Below, piece after piece: positions 1-8,899 of a stretch of DNA of 64,000 bases. Both the position numbers and the translations under genes were made by a program. This DNA comes from JAEKNW01 sp963678375 (GTDB taxonomy: Bacteria; Cloacimonadota; Cloacimonadia; Cloacimonadales; JAFGVF01), in assembly GCA_963678375.2 (NCBI GenBank), contig CAXXQH010000001.1:124001-188000 (forward strand). The letters run 5' to 3'. The notes below the pieces were generated by a model. That model saw only the letters and a program-made list of their open reading frames with translations. It had not been told where the DNA came from and did no database searches. Within the stretch, counting starts at the first letter, position 1. Each line of letters begins with the position of its first letter.

Positions 1-329
1 TGAGATAATTTCTCACGAACTTCTTGAAGTCTTTTTTGCTTATCTAAAAAATCTATTCTACTCTCTAAAACTGATTCGTAAAGGGTAGAATCCTGATTAA
101 GAGTATTAATCTGTTTTAAGTAGGCAATTTTAGTAGAAGAAGCATAGTTTATTATACCAGCAGATGCTTCAATCTCCTTATTAATAATCTTCATTAGGGT
201 AGTCTTTCCACAACCATTTCTACCAATTAGCCCAATTCTACTATCTTTATCTATATTGAATGAAATACTATTTAGCAGATTAAATCCTGCAAATGTCATC
301 TCAATATCATTTACCTGTATTAAACTCAA
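1..329 (-). CDS. ABC-F family ATPase, N-terminal part (cut by left window edge)
   Basis: Only the first ~109 residues are in the window; the gene continues beyond base 1. The translation has an ABC ATPase start (VNDIEMTFAGF) and a Walker A motif, GLIGRNGCGKTT, about 35-46 residues in, followed by a segment typical of ABC-F (Uup/EttA-like) proteins: KIINKEIEASAG and IAYLKQ. ABC-F proteins are soluble twin-ATPase factors that act on ribosomes rather than transporters. No ATG is available; the start is taken as TTG at 329 because GGAG sits five bases upstream. The stop codon of hutI (338-340) is joined directly to that Shine-Dalgarno sequence, so the two genes are probably co-transcribed. The exact subfamily cannot be told from the fragment. 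Confidence 0.8.
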   Translation of the reverse strand, partial: MSLIQVNDIEMTFAGFNLLNSISFNIDKDSRIGLIGRNGCGKTTLMKIINKEIEASAGIINYASSTKIAYLKQINTLNQDSTLYESVLESRIDFLDKQKRLQEVREKLS

Positions 330-337
330 CTTTTCTC

Positions 338-1591
338 CTAATTCTGGTGTATAAGTTCACCTTTTTTATAAACTTCTTTAATATTATTAGACCCAAAATG
401 ATATGGTAAGTATTGATAACTTGGCATATCTGTAATTAATATGTCAGCATACTTACCGATCTCTAATGAACCTACTTTATCTGCCATACCAATTGCTTGC
501 GCTGCATTAATAGTAGAAGCTACTATTGCTTCTGCAGGTGTCATTTTCATTTGCAAACAGGCAAGTGTTATGACAAATTGCATATTGTCACAATTGCAAG
601 AACCTGGATTAAAATCACTGGCTAAGGCAACTGGGGTATTTTCTTCAATCATTTTTCTGGCATTAGCATAAGAAGTTAATCCTAAGGAAAAGATTGTTGC
701 TGGTAAAAGAGTTGCAATAACACCCTTTTTTGCAAGTGCTTTAATACCTTTATCAGAAGCTGCACCTAAATGATCTGCTGAAGTACATCCTAATTCAGCT
801 GCCAATTCAGCTCCTCCAATAGGAACAATTTCATCAGCATGCATTTTAAGCTTTAAACCATGTTCTTTAGCACATTGTAAGACTTTACGAGATTCTGCAA
901 TAGAATAAACATGATCTTCTGTGAAAATATCACAGTATTCTGCTAAACCAGATGTCGCTACTTCAGGAATCATCTCTTTAGTCAGTATGTCAATATAGCC
1001 TTGATGGTTTTCTTTATATTCAAATGGAAATTCATGAGCACCCATAAATGTAGGAATAATGTCTATTTTTTCATCATTTTTGAGTTTGTTGATAACTCTT
1101 AATTGTTTCAGTTCAGCTTTAGTATCTAAACCATAACCAGATTTAGCCTCAATTGTTGTTGTACCACAAGATATCATTTTCTTAATTCTTTCTTGAGCTA
1201 ATCGATATAGTTCTTCTTCTTCAGCGTCTTTTGTAGAGGAAATTGTTGAATTAATACCACCACCAGCTAAAGATATTTCAACATATCCTTTGCCTTCAAT
1301 TCTCATTTCAAACTCATTTTCTCGAGTATGCACAAAGATTGGGTGAGTATGTGGGTCAACAAAACCAGGCATAACAACTTTATCCATAGCATCAATAATC
1401 TGGGTAGGACTAAAATTATCAAGTATATTATCGGTAGTGTCAACAGCAACTATTATACCATCTTTAATAGCTAAGGCTCCGTTAGTTATGATTCCTAAGT
1501 TAGACATCTCTCTACCAACTCTCGCTTTGTGACCACCTGCTACAGTAATTAATTGATTAGCATTTATAATTATCTTATCTACAATTTGCAT
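338..1591 (-). CDS. hutI: Imidazolonepropionase (HutI)
   Basis: Hydrolyses 4-imidazolone-5-propionate to N-formimino-L-glutamate (EC 3.5.2.7), the third step of histidine degradation in the cytoplasm. The 417-residue length fits the family. Visible motifs: the metal-binding PGFVDPHTHPIF near residue 80, TIEAKSGYGL, FMGAHEFP, KMHADEI, TSADHLGA and ASDFNPGS, in the order found in HutI. A GGAG Shine-Dalgarno sequence lies nine bases before the ATG. The other hut genes (hutH, hutU, ftcD) are not in the window. Downstream lies the ABC-F gene, upstream a 2-hydroxyacyl-CoA dehydratase family gene. Function is well supported by the motifs; a physiological role in amino-acid fermentation is inferred from gdhA nearby. 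Confidence 0.95.
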   Translation of the reverse strand: MQIVDKIIINANQLITVAGGHKARVGREMSNLGIITNGALAIKDGIIVAVDTTDNILDNFSPTQIIDAMDKVVMPGFVDPHTHPIFVHTRENEFEMRIEGKGYVEISLAGGGINSTISSTKDAEEEELYRLAQERIKKMISCGTTTIEAKSGYGLDTKAELKQLRVINKLKNDEKIDIIPTFMGAHEFPFEYKENHQGYIDILTKEMIPEVATSGLAEYCDIFTEDHVYSIAESRKVLQCAKEHGLKLKMHADEIVPIGGAELAAELGCTSADHLGAASDKGIKALAKKGVIATLLPATIFSLGLTSYANARKMIEENTPVALASDFNPGSCNCDNMQFVITLACLQMKMTPAEAIVASTINAAQAIGMADKVGSLEIGKYADILITDMPSYQYLPYHFGSNNIKEVYKKGELIHQN

Positions 1592-1683
1592 TATTTATCT
1601 CCAAATATTTTTATTTTAATTCTTCATTACTTGCTTTGTTTTTATTCATCTGCATTATTAAAAAGATTATTGCAAGAGATGAG

Positions 1684-2652
1684 TTATTCTATCATTTCTA
1701 AAAAGCTCTCTATTCTGAGTTTAGTTCTCTCATCTAATTTCCCAGGTTTATCGCCTTCAATAAGAAGTATAGGTAAATCAATATTTTTCTTTAGTAGAAT
1801 GTTATCAATTTGTCTGTGACAGAAGGATTGAGTATAAGAAATAACAGCATCGATCTCTCTTTGTTTCAATTCTACTAATATATCTTGAATTCTAAACTCA
1901 ATATCATAAGGATAAGTATATCTCAGATATTGATTAACTATATCATTTTCTAAATATGGCATAGAAAACTGTCTTTGAACTTCATTATATACAACACGAG
2001 CTCCTAAATCTTCAAAAGTTTGGTAGATATCATCTAGAATTGGTGGAACCCCGAGAAAGGCTAATCTAAGCTCTTTCTTTCGTGGTTGTCGTGACTCGAC
2101 TTCTTTTAAGAATTTATCAAGCTCTTGATCAAATATCTTGAAGTCCCCATTAAAATCAGAAGAAGAGACTAGCCATAGATGATTTTCGAATCCAGTAACT
2201 TTATTATCTAAATATGTTAATTCATCTAGCTTTTTTAGTTTGACTCTTATGGCATCAAGTTCTTCTTTCATTTGAGTAAGACGTTGCCAGGATACATTAT
2301 AATGTCTTGAAAAAGAAATAATCTCTTCTTTTAAACTTACTTGATCTCTGTTGTAAGGAAAAGAAAAAGATGAAACTGGTATCCCTTGGTCCTTAATTAT
2401 AGACATAAGTGAATGGGTATTCGAACAATCTCCTTCAACAACACCAACTAATTCATCAATACCAGAGGTCATAGCAACAGTGTATAAACCCTTAATCCAA
2501 GCACATATATTTCTTGGAAATCCTTTTTTTTCAGCTTCAGAAATGCTTTTTAGGGCATCACCAGAAACTAAAATATTGTTCAAATCAATAGGAATATTGT
2601 TACTTGCATAAATCACTTCTACAGGAAGTGAAGTAGTAATTCCAATCTTCAT
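1684..2652 (-). CDS. 2-hydroxyacyl-CoA dehydratase family protein (HgdB/FldC-like)
   Basis: Resembles one subunit of the oxygen-sensitive [4Fe-4S] dehydratases that turn (R)-2-hydroxyacyl-CoA into enoyl-CoA, for example in glutamate fermentation. Three cysteines sit where the family binds its cluster: Cys50 (RNICAWIKG), Cys76 (VEGDCSNT) and one in the C-terminal TQSFCHRQI. The order, with a Rossmann-like second half (LAFLGVPP, ARVVYNEV), also matches. At 322 residues it is shorter than classical HgdA/HgdB, and neither a second subunit nor the HgdC-type ATP-dependent activator is in the window. It may therefore be a stand-alone member, possibly like the benzoyl-CoA reductase/BadD-related paralogues. 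GAGG precedes the ATG. Family is clear; substrate is unknown. Confidence 0.75.
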   Translation of the reverse strand: MKIGITTSLPVEVIYASNNIPIDLNNILVSGDALKSISEAEKKGFPRNICAWIKGLYTVAMTSGIDELVGVVEGDCSNTHSLMSIIKDQGIPVSSFSFPYNRDQVSLKEEIISFSRHYNVSWQRLTQMKEELDAIRVKLKKLDELTYLDNKVTGFENHLWLVSSSDFNGDFKIFDQELDKFLKEVESRQPRKKELRLAFLGVPPILDDIYQTFEDLGARVVYNEVQRQFSMPYLENDIVNQYLRYTYPYDIEFRIQDILVELKQREIDAVISYTQSFCHRQIDNILLKKNIDLPILLIEGDKPGKLDERTKLRIESFLEMIE

Positions 2653-2824
2653 TAATCCTCTTTTAAATTAACTATTTTTGCTAATAAACTTAAATCTATT
2701 AGCTTTGTGTTACTTTTATATTTTGAATTATGATGACAAGAATTTTTTTTACTAAGTACTAATATTCCTATTTATTATACGAGATTCAAATGAGTAATAG
2801 AAAAATTAATCATTATAAAAGCTA

Positions 2825-3220
2825 TTAAGCTTTTTTTGAGATTTCGTCTTCTTTTTCTACTTCAGAATTATTAGAAACTTCAGGAGCATTGTTTTCTTCT
2901 TCTTCCTTAACCTCTATTTCTATCTCATTTTCAACTTCTGATTCCTTCTCTTCAGCTTCACAGCAAGAATTTTTCTCTTCTTTCTTTTCAGATTTATCAC
3001 CATTTATGGTATTGTTGCCAAAATTGAATGAATCTTTGATATTATATCTGAAATCAAAGAGGGCTTTGCATATTAAATAAAGCATTACACTTTGCCAATA
3101 TGTGATTTTTTTTGTTCCGAATAATTCAGGGAATAATTTGTTCCATAAAATTTTTAATAAGCCAGTGATTGTTAGTAAAAAACCAACGCCTTGAATTTGA
3201 ATATTACTTTTGCCTTTCAT
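2825..3220 (-). CDS. Small membrane protein with long acidic tail
   Basis: Not recognised. The 131-residue product has a hydrophobic N-terminal segment (IQGVGFLLTITGLLKILWNKLF, about residues 9-30) and a second one around residues 43-56 (SVMLYLICKALF). A strongly charged, low-complexity cytoplasmic or periplasmic tail rich in Glu/Lys follows, with a CC pair in the middle. An AAGGAG Shine-Dalgarno sequence lies well placed before ATG at 3220. It stands alone between the dehydratase-like gene and gdhA. The good ribosome-binding site and codon pattern argue for a real gene. No function can be proposed. Confidence 0.6.
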   Translation of the reverse strand: MKGKSNIQIQGVGFLLTITGLLKILWNKLFPELFGTKKITYWQSVMLYLICKALFDFRYNIKDSFNFGNNTINGDKSEKKEEKNSCCEAEEKESEVENEIEIEVKEEEENNAPEVSNNSEVEKEDEISKKA

Positions 3221-3443
3221 TATTATACACTCCTTTTAATATTTATAATAGTTTAAAAACAATGATAATAATGTCAATAGATATTTTAAAATCAATTCTT
3301 AGAGGATGTAACTTATTAATAATTATTCTAATTGCAATTGTTATAAAGTCAGAATTCACTCACATGATTGTTAGTTTCTCCATTGTTTATTGATAATTAG
3401 TCGAGATTGTAGCAATAAAGAAGATAAGTATATGATAATAAGA

Positions 3444-3468
3444 AAAGGGATATCAGCGATATCCCTTT
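3444..3468 (-). terminator. Rho-independent terminator of gdhA
   Basis: A perfect 11-bp inverted repeat (AAAGGGATATC / GATATCCCTTT) with a three-base loop, 36 bases past the gdhA stop. Read on the minus strand the stem runs into TCTTATTATC, a moderately T-rich end. Confidence 0.8.
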
Positions 3469-3503
3469 AAGTTATATTTACTTTTTTGTTTTAAACTAAG
3501 CTA

Positions 3504-4844
3504 TTAAACAACACCTTGTTGAAGCATTGCTTCAGCAACTTTCATGAAGCCAGCAATATTAGCACCTTTAGCATAATCAATGAAACCATCATCTTGAGTT
3601 CCATATTTTACACATGCTTCATGGATATCAGACATAATGCGTTGTAATTTTGCATCAACTTCTTCAGAAGTCCAGTTAAATCTCAAGCTATTTTGAGACA
3701 TTTCAAGACCAGAAACAGCTACACCACCAGCATTAGCAGCTTTACCAGGTCCGAATGGAACTTTAGCTGTATGGAAAGCGTGAGCAGCATCAGCAGTACA
3801 TGGCATGTTAGCAACTTCGATGATTGCTTGAACACCATTAGCAATTAATTTGTCTGCATCTTCTTTGTTAAGTTCATTTTGAGTAGCACATGGGAAGGCA
3901 ATATCCACTTTAACACCCCATGGTTTTTCACCAGGGAAGAATTTAGCGTTAGGGAATGATTTAGCATAATCAGCTACTCTGTCATTGTTTGAAGCTCTTA
4001 AGTCTAACATACATTGCCATTTTTCAGGAGTATTGATACCATCTTCGTCTAAGACATAACCGTCAGGACCAGAAAGAGTGATAACTTTAGCACCGAGTTC
4101 AGTAGCTTTTTGGCAAACACCCCAAGAAACGTTACCGAAACCTGAAACAGCGATAGTTTTACCTTCAAGAGTTTCATTTTTATCAGTTAACATACCTTTT
4201 GCATAATATACGCCACCAAAACCTGTAGCTTCAGGTCTGATTAAAGATCCACCCCAGGTTCTACCTTTACCAGTAAGAACACCAGTGAATTCGTTACGTA
4301 ATTTCTTATACATACCGAACATGTAGCCAATTTCTCTTCCACCAACACCAATGTCACCAGCAGGAACGTCAGTATTAGGGCCGATATGACGGAATAATTC
4401 CATCATGAAAGATTGACAGAATCTCATGATTTCGCCATCAGATCTACCTCTAGCGTCGAAATCAGATCCACCTTTACCACCACCCATAGGAAGGGTAGTT
4501 AAACTATTCTTAAAGATTTGTTCAAAACCTAAGAATTTAAGGATTGAAAGATTAACAGAAGGATGGAATCTTAATCCACCTTTATATGGTCCAATAGCAC
4601 TATTAAATTCAACTCTGTAACCTTTATTCACATGAACTTCACCTTTATCATCAGTCCATGGAACACGGAACATGATAACTCTTTCCGGTTCTACAAGTCT
4701 GTCTAAAATTTTTGCTTGTACAAATGCTGGATTGCTTTGATAAGCTTCCCAGATAGTGTCAACAACTTCTTTTACAGCTTGAATAAATTCAGGTTGTCCA
4801 GGGTTTTTAGCTTCTACTTGAGCTACAAATTCTTGTGCGGTCAT
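3504..4844 (-). CDS. gdhA: Glutamate dehydrogenase (hexameric, NADP-type family)
   Basis: Interconverts glutamate with 2-oxoglutarate and ammonia. The 446-residue length and motifs are those of the small hexameric bacterial GDHs: GPYKGGLRFHPSV, the catalytic-lysine region PMGGGKGGSDFD near residue 125, DVPAGDIGVGGREIG, and the dinucleotide-binding GFGNVSWG near residue 237. The sequence is closest to the NADP(H) group, but coenzyme choice is not certain. A TGGAGG Shine-Dalgarno sequence precedes the ATG, a TTGACA promoter lies upstream and a strong terminator downstream, so it forms a single-gene unit. In an amino-acid fermenter it could run in the catabolic direction, feeding 2-oxoglutarate into further oxidation or a 2-hydroxyglutarate route. 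Confidence 0.96.
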   Translation of the reverse strand: MTAQEFVAQVEAKNPGQPEFIQAVKEVVDTIWEAYQSNPAFVQAKILDRLVEPERVIMFRVPWTDDKGEVHVNKGYRVEFNSAIGPYKGGLRFHPSVNLSILKFLGFEQIFKNSLTTLPMGGGKGGSDFDARGRSDGEIMRFCQSFMMELFRHIGPNTDVPAGDIGVGGREIGYMFGMYKKLRNEFTGVLTGKGRTWGGSLIRPEATGFGGVYYAKGMLTDKNETLEGKTIAVSGFGNVSWGVCQKATELGAKVITLSGPDGYVLDEDGINTPEKWQCMLDLRASNNDRVADYAKSFPNAKFFPGEKPWGVKVDIAFPCATQNELNKEDADKLIANGVQAIIEVANMPCTADAAHAFHTAKVPFGPGKAANAGGVAVSGLEMSQNSLRFNWTSEEVDAKLQRIMSDIHEACVKYGTQDDGFIDYAKGANIAGFMKVAEAMLQQGVV

Positions 4845-4883
4845 TACGAACCTCCATCAATTTTTTTTATATATTTATGTCTT

Positions 4884-4910
4884 ATTTAAAATATCACATT
4901 TATTTGTCAA
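4884..4910 (-). promoter_or_regulatory. Candidate sigma70 promoter of gdhA
   Basis: On the minus strand TTGACA (4910-4905) is followed after 15 bases by TTAAAT (4889-4884), about 40 bases before the gdhA ATG. The -35 box is perfect; the -10 box is weak and the spacer short, so the exact -10 is uncertain. Confidence 0.4.
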
Positions 4911-5052
4911 GCTTTTCAGAAAAAATAATTATTATTCTTTATAAGTAACTGTTATATATAATTATAAAAGTTATTATAAATACACTCAAGACAGATAGGA
5001 TCAAAAAAAATATGGCATTTTAGATTATTAATCGATAATATTTTATCAAAAA

Positions 5053-5853
5053 CTACATCTTTTGACACTTATCACAATAAAAAGTTGATCTACCAGCAAT
5101 TTTTATTCTGTGAACATCATGCCCTAAGGGACATTTATTTTTCCCATAAACTTGTAAAAAGTTCTGGAAGGAACCAGTTTTATCATCTACCCTTCTGTAG
5201 TCAGATATCGTAGTTCCATTACAATCAATAGCTTGCCTTAGAACTAATTTTATCTCTTTAATTAACTTTTTAATCTGAATTTCATCTAACTTATTTGTTG
5301 GTAAGAGAGGATGAATACCTGTTCTATAAAGAACTTCGCAAACATAAATATTACCTAAGCCGGCTATCCTTCTCTGATCCAATAAAAAAGTTTTAACTGG
5401 GGATGATATTTTGGTTATAATTTTTGAAAGATATTTAACACTAAAGTCATCTGAAAGTGGTTCTATTCCAAGATTTTTAAAATAGTCTTGGATATCTTTT
5501 TTGTTTAAGCAATCTATGGTTCCAAAAGTTCTCACATCATCAAATCTAAGAAAACTATTATCAGTAAAGATAATTCTAGCACGTTCATGTTTTAAGGGTT
5601 CTTGGTTTATTTCTTCATAAATAAGCTTACCAGTCATTCTTAAATGGACTATTATCAGATAGCTGTTTTCAAGATTAATGAGTATATATTTTCCTCTTCT
5701 GCTTACTGAAGTTACTTTAGAGCAATAGTTATTTTCATCACAAGTAAGTCGAATGGTATTCGGATAGAATTCTTCAATGGTAGATATTTCTTTACCTGGA
5801 ATTAATTTTTGTAGATCATTTACTACAGTTTGGACTTCTGGGAGTTCTGGCAT
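5053..5853 (-). CDS. mutM: Formamidopyrimidine-DNA glycosylase (Fpg/MutM)
   Basis: Removes oxidised purines such as 8-oxoguanine and cuts the abasic site (EC 3.2.2.23 / 4.2.99.18). The mature N-terminus PELPEVQTV supplies the catalytic Pro2 and Glu3. Lys55 (SRRGKY), the H2TH region (LLDQRRIAGLGNIYVCEVLY) and the DNA-binding Arg in AGRSTFYC are all present. The C-terminal zinc finger is odd: the first half reads CPLGH instead of the usual CxxCG, so only three canonical cysteines remain and a histidine may take the fourth position. Its ATG overlaps the stop of the upstream radical SAM gene as TAATG, indicating translational coupling. Confidence 0.93.
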   Translation of the reverse strand: MPELPEVQTVVNDLQKLIPGKEISTIEEFYPNTIRLTCDENNYCSKVTSVSRRGKYILINLENSYLIIVHLRMTGKLIYEEINQEPLKHERARIIFTDNSFLRFDDVRTFGTIDCLNKKDIQDYFKNLGIEPLSDDFSVKYLSKIITKISSPVKTFLLDQRRIAGLGNIYVCEVLYRTGIHPLLPTNKLDEIQIKKLIKEIKLVLRQAIDCNGTTISDYRRVDDKTGSFQNFLQVYGKNKCPLGHDVHRIKIAGRSTFYCDKCQKM

Positions 5854-8336
5854 TATTGTTCCACCACATCATCTGGTATTATAATTTTCTCACGGATAAT
5901 AGAGAAGTTGGAAGTATCTTCACGTTCTATATTGAAGATTGAAGCTAAAATATCAAAAATATTAACTCCTATAAGTTTTTTTTCTATCATAAGACCATTA
6001 GGAAGAAGTTGTATTTTTGAAATATTATCTTTTATATTAAGTTCTACAATCTTTTTCTTCTTAGTTTTTGTTATCATCCAAGTATCTTTTGATTCGTATT
6101 TTTTAACACCTTCAATAAAATGTAGAGCATATTTTTCATCAGGAATTATTTTTATTAGCTCAGATGAAATAGAATCTAGATTTCTTTTGTCATTACTCTT
6201 AAGCTTGCTTACTTGGAAAATTTTCAATTCTTGATAATCAACAAAAGAAAATGCTGTCAGAATTTCTTGGCAAGTATAGTGAGTATTAGATTGAATCTCA
6301 AAAAACTCATTCATCCCTTCTATGCCAAGTGATAAAGGTGGGGCAAGCTTAATTTTCGGGTGATGATTAAATCCTTGAGTATATATGACTTGCAAATTAC
6401 TTTTTCTAACTATTCTATATATCATCCTCATCAAATCAAGATGACCTACATATTTTAGTATACCAGTCTTTTGATAATATACACGATAATAATATCTTGG
6501 AGAAATATCACTTAAAGGTGCTTGAGAATTATTCTTTAATACTAAATCAGGATCTAGTTTTGTAAAGATGTTTTTACCAATGGACATATTATGGTCCTGG
6601 TCACATACTCCACAATTAGTGCAAAAACTCAAACATCCCTCAGTAGTCTTTTCTGCTAAGGCTTTGGTATTTTCCTCTTGTAAAAAATCCTTTTTAACAC
6701 TTAAGTCGATATTATCCCAAGGGAAAACATAGTCTTTAGGATAGGAAGAAATAAATCTCTGATAATCTAAATCATTTTCTTTAAAAGTTTTTGTCCATTT
6801 ACTGAAATCGAAATACTCTCTCCAACCATCGAAATAAACTCCATTTTCATAAGCTTTAATTAAGACTTCATTAAGACTGGAGTCTCCTCTTGCAAAAATA
6901 GCTTCCAGGATAGAGCTTTCTATTTCATGATATTTAATTTTGATGAACTTATAACGAGAAAAGGCACTTTTTATTCTGATAGCCCTTGCTAGAAGTTTAT
7001 CTCTCTCAAGCATCGGAGCCCATTGGAAAGGAGTGTGTGGTTTGGGTACAAAAGGTGAAATGGTAACATTAATACTAAGTTTTTTCCCTGCTTTGTCCTT
7101 AATTTTGTTGATTAGATTGATTATTTCATCTATATCATCTTCATTCTCATACGGAAGTCCAATCATAAAATATAATTTTACTAGCTGCCAATTAAATCTC
7201 AGAGCAGTTTCGATTCCTTCTAATATTTCTTCTTCTGTGATATTTTTATTTATTACATTTCTTAATCTTTGGGAACCTGCCTCAGGAGCTATAGTTAGAC
7301 CTGTTTTTCCTAAATTTTCGACTAATGTTATTAATGAATCATCTAATGTATCAACTCGTAATGAGGGTAGAGAAACTTTAGTCTCAGAATCACCTAAGCG
7401 TTTTTTCATTTCTACTAACAGAGGTTTAATACAAAAGTAATCAGATGAAGATAATGATGATAGATTTACTTCTTCCCAACCATTATTTCTTATTTCTTCA
7501 AGCATATCATGGAGAATATCTTGTGCATTTCGCTCTCTAACAGGCCGATAAAAATAGCCAGCATGACAGAATCGGCATCCACGTGAACATCCCCTCATAA
7601 TTTCAGCAACATATCTATCATGTGTAGCTTGTTGCCAAGCAATTAATTGGTTATTATGCTTAGCACTATTTTCCGAAAATTTCCAATACTTCCTAATCGT
7701 TACAGAATCTTGTTCTACTGAAGGAACATACCAACCTTTATGTTTTGCTAACTCTCGTAAAATTTGGCTTTTATTTTCTCTACCATATTTGGCTATGAGG
7801 TCCTTAATTTCAATTATTGCTTCTTCACCCTCACCTATTAATATAGCATCAAAAATCTTATTCAAAGGGGCTGGATTTGTAATGCTAGGACCACCACCAA
7901 TAATTAAGGGAAAACCTTCTCTGTCTTTTGAATAGTAAGGGACTTGAGCTAAATCTAATACGTAAATGATATTAGAGAAATTAAGTTCAGACTGAAGAGT
8001 AAAGCCTAAGAGATCGAAATCTTTAAGAGCTACTTTACTTTCAATAGCAAAAAGAGCTTTATTGTTAGCTTTAAGTAAATCCCCCATATCTGGCCAAGGT
8101 GCATAGGCTCTATCTGCAACAGAATCTTCTTGATCGTTTAATATAGAATAGAGTATTTTTAAACCTAAATGAGAGAAGCCTACTTCATATAAGTCAGGGA
8201 AAACTAGGCAAATATTTACTTTATCTTCAGATAAAACTACGTTTTTTGAGTTTAGTTCAAGACCAATATATCTTGATGGTTTGCTTACAGATGCTAGTAG
8301 ATTACTAACATCTATTTTTTTATATTGTTTATTCAT
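5853..8336 (-). CDS. Radical SAM protein with C-terminal DUF2344 domain (TIGR03960 + TIGR03936 type)
   Basis: An 827-residue fusion. The N-terminal half has a B12-binding-like region, then the radical SAM cluster motif RGCSRGCRFCHAG (three Cys near residues 249-256) and the family's YFYRPVRERN. A second Cys group (EGCLSFCTNCGVC) lies near residue 575. The last ~220 residues match the DUF2344 domain (RVYYQKTGILKYVGHLDLMR, TQGFNHHPKI, PPLSLGIEG). The two parts are separate neighbouring genes or a fusion in many anaerobes, often near ribosomal or RNase G genes; the substrate is not established and an RNA or ribosome modification role is only a guess. Its stop overlaps the start of mutM. A possible Shine-Dalgarno AAGGAAA lies rather far (about 14 bases) upstream. 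Confidence 0.88.
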   Translation of the reverse strand: MNKQYKKIDVSNLLASVSKPSRYIGLELNSKNVVLSEDKVNICLVFPDLYEVGFSHLGLKILYSILNDQEDSVADRAYAPWPDMGDLLKANNKALFAIESKVALKDFDLLGFTLQSELNFSNIIYVLDLAQVPYYSKDREGFPLIIGGGPSITNPAPLNKIFDAILIGEGEEAIIEIKDLIAKYGRENKSQILRELAKHKGWYVPSVEQDSVTIRKYWKFSENSAKHNNQLIAWQQATHDRYVAEIMRGCSRGCRFCHAGYFYRPVRERNAQDILHDMLEEIRNNGWEEVNLSSLSSSDYFCIKPLLVEMKKRLGDSETKVSLPSLRVDTLDDSLITLVENLGKTGLTIAPEAGSQRLRNVINKNITEEEILEGIETALRFNWQLVKLYFMIGLPYENEDDIDEIINLINKIKDKAGKKLSINVTISPFVPKPHTPFQWAPMLERDKLLARAIRIKSAFSRYKFIKIKYHEIESSILEAIFARGDSSLNEVLIKAYENGVYFDGWREYFDFSKWTKTFKENDLDYQRFISSYPKDYVFPWDNIDLSVKKDFLQEENTKALAEKTTEGCLSFCTNCGVCDQDHNMSIGKNIFTKLDPDLVLKNNSQAPLSDISPRYYYRVYYQKTGILKYVGHLDLMRMIYRIVRKSNLQVIYTQGFNHHPKIKLAPPLSLGIEGMNEFFEIQSNTHYTCQEILTAFSFVDYQELKIFQVSKLKSNDKRNLDSISSELIKIIPDEKYALHFIEGVKKYESKDTWMITKTKKKKIVELNIKDNISKIQLLPNGLMIEKKLIGVNIFDILASIFNIEREDTSNFSIIREKIIIPDDVVEQ

Positions 8337-8392
8337 TATGATTTATAAATTTCCTTTAAGAATGATTTTAGATATTTTTTGGGATAAGTATT

Positions 8393-8899
8393 TTATTCGA
8401 ATTGAACTAAGAAGGAAAGCTCTCTATTTAAGGCACTATAAGTATTCATTTTAATAGTAAAGACATTAATCCCAAATATAAATTCATTATATTCATCAGG
8501 TACTTCTATGTCAATACTGTTCTCAGCAGCCTTAAGTGCTTCTTTATCAATCTTACTTATTGCAGACAAAGCTAAGAATAGGGCATCGTAAGATTCAATG
8601 AACTGTGTATGTAAAAATTTAACCTTAACTGTTGATGGTTTGATTTTTACAATAGCTTTTAAATAGCTCTCTAAAGAATTCAAATAATCACCTTGAAGAT
8701 AATCAATAAGTTCATAAAGGGCTTCAGAATCTTCTTGTGAAATCCTTTCTAATAAATCCTCAAGAGTTGGATTAGATACAAGGTCTTGATATTGTTCCAT
8801 TTGCTGGGCATAAGATTCTAAATCAGCCCTTAATCCTTGTCCTAATAAAACTGTGACAACAATCATAAAAACACATATAAGTGATATTTTCTTTACCAT
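8393..8899 (-). CDS. Small exported protein of unknown function
   Basis: A 168-residue product with a clear Sec signal peptide (basic MVKK, then a hydrophobic run ICVFMIVVTVLLGQ, likely cleavage near residue 25) and no lipobox cysteine. The mature part is acidic and probably all-helical (EDLLERISQEDSEALYEL). No family is recognised. The ATG overlaps the stop of hldD as TAATG, so it is probably translated with hldD and is likely to be envelope-related; that link is only positional. Confidence 0.7.
   Translation of the reverse strand: MVKKISLICVFMIVVTVLLGQGLRADLESYAQQMEQYQDLVSNPTLEDLLERISQEDSEALYELIDYLQGDYLNSLESYLKAIVKIKPSTVKVKFLHTQFIESYDALFLALSAISKIDKEALKAAENSIDIEVPDEYNEFIFGINVFTIKMNTYSALNRELSFLVQFE

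Noticed and set aside
3169..3393. Possible plus-strand gene of 74 codons
   Set aside because: It overlaps the start of a better supported minus-strand gene, has no ribosome-binding site at either possible start, and its hydrophobic content is explained by AT-rich sequence.
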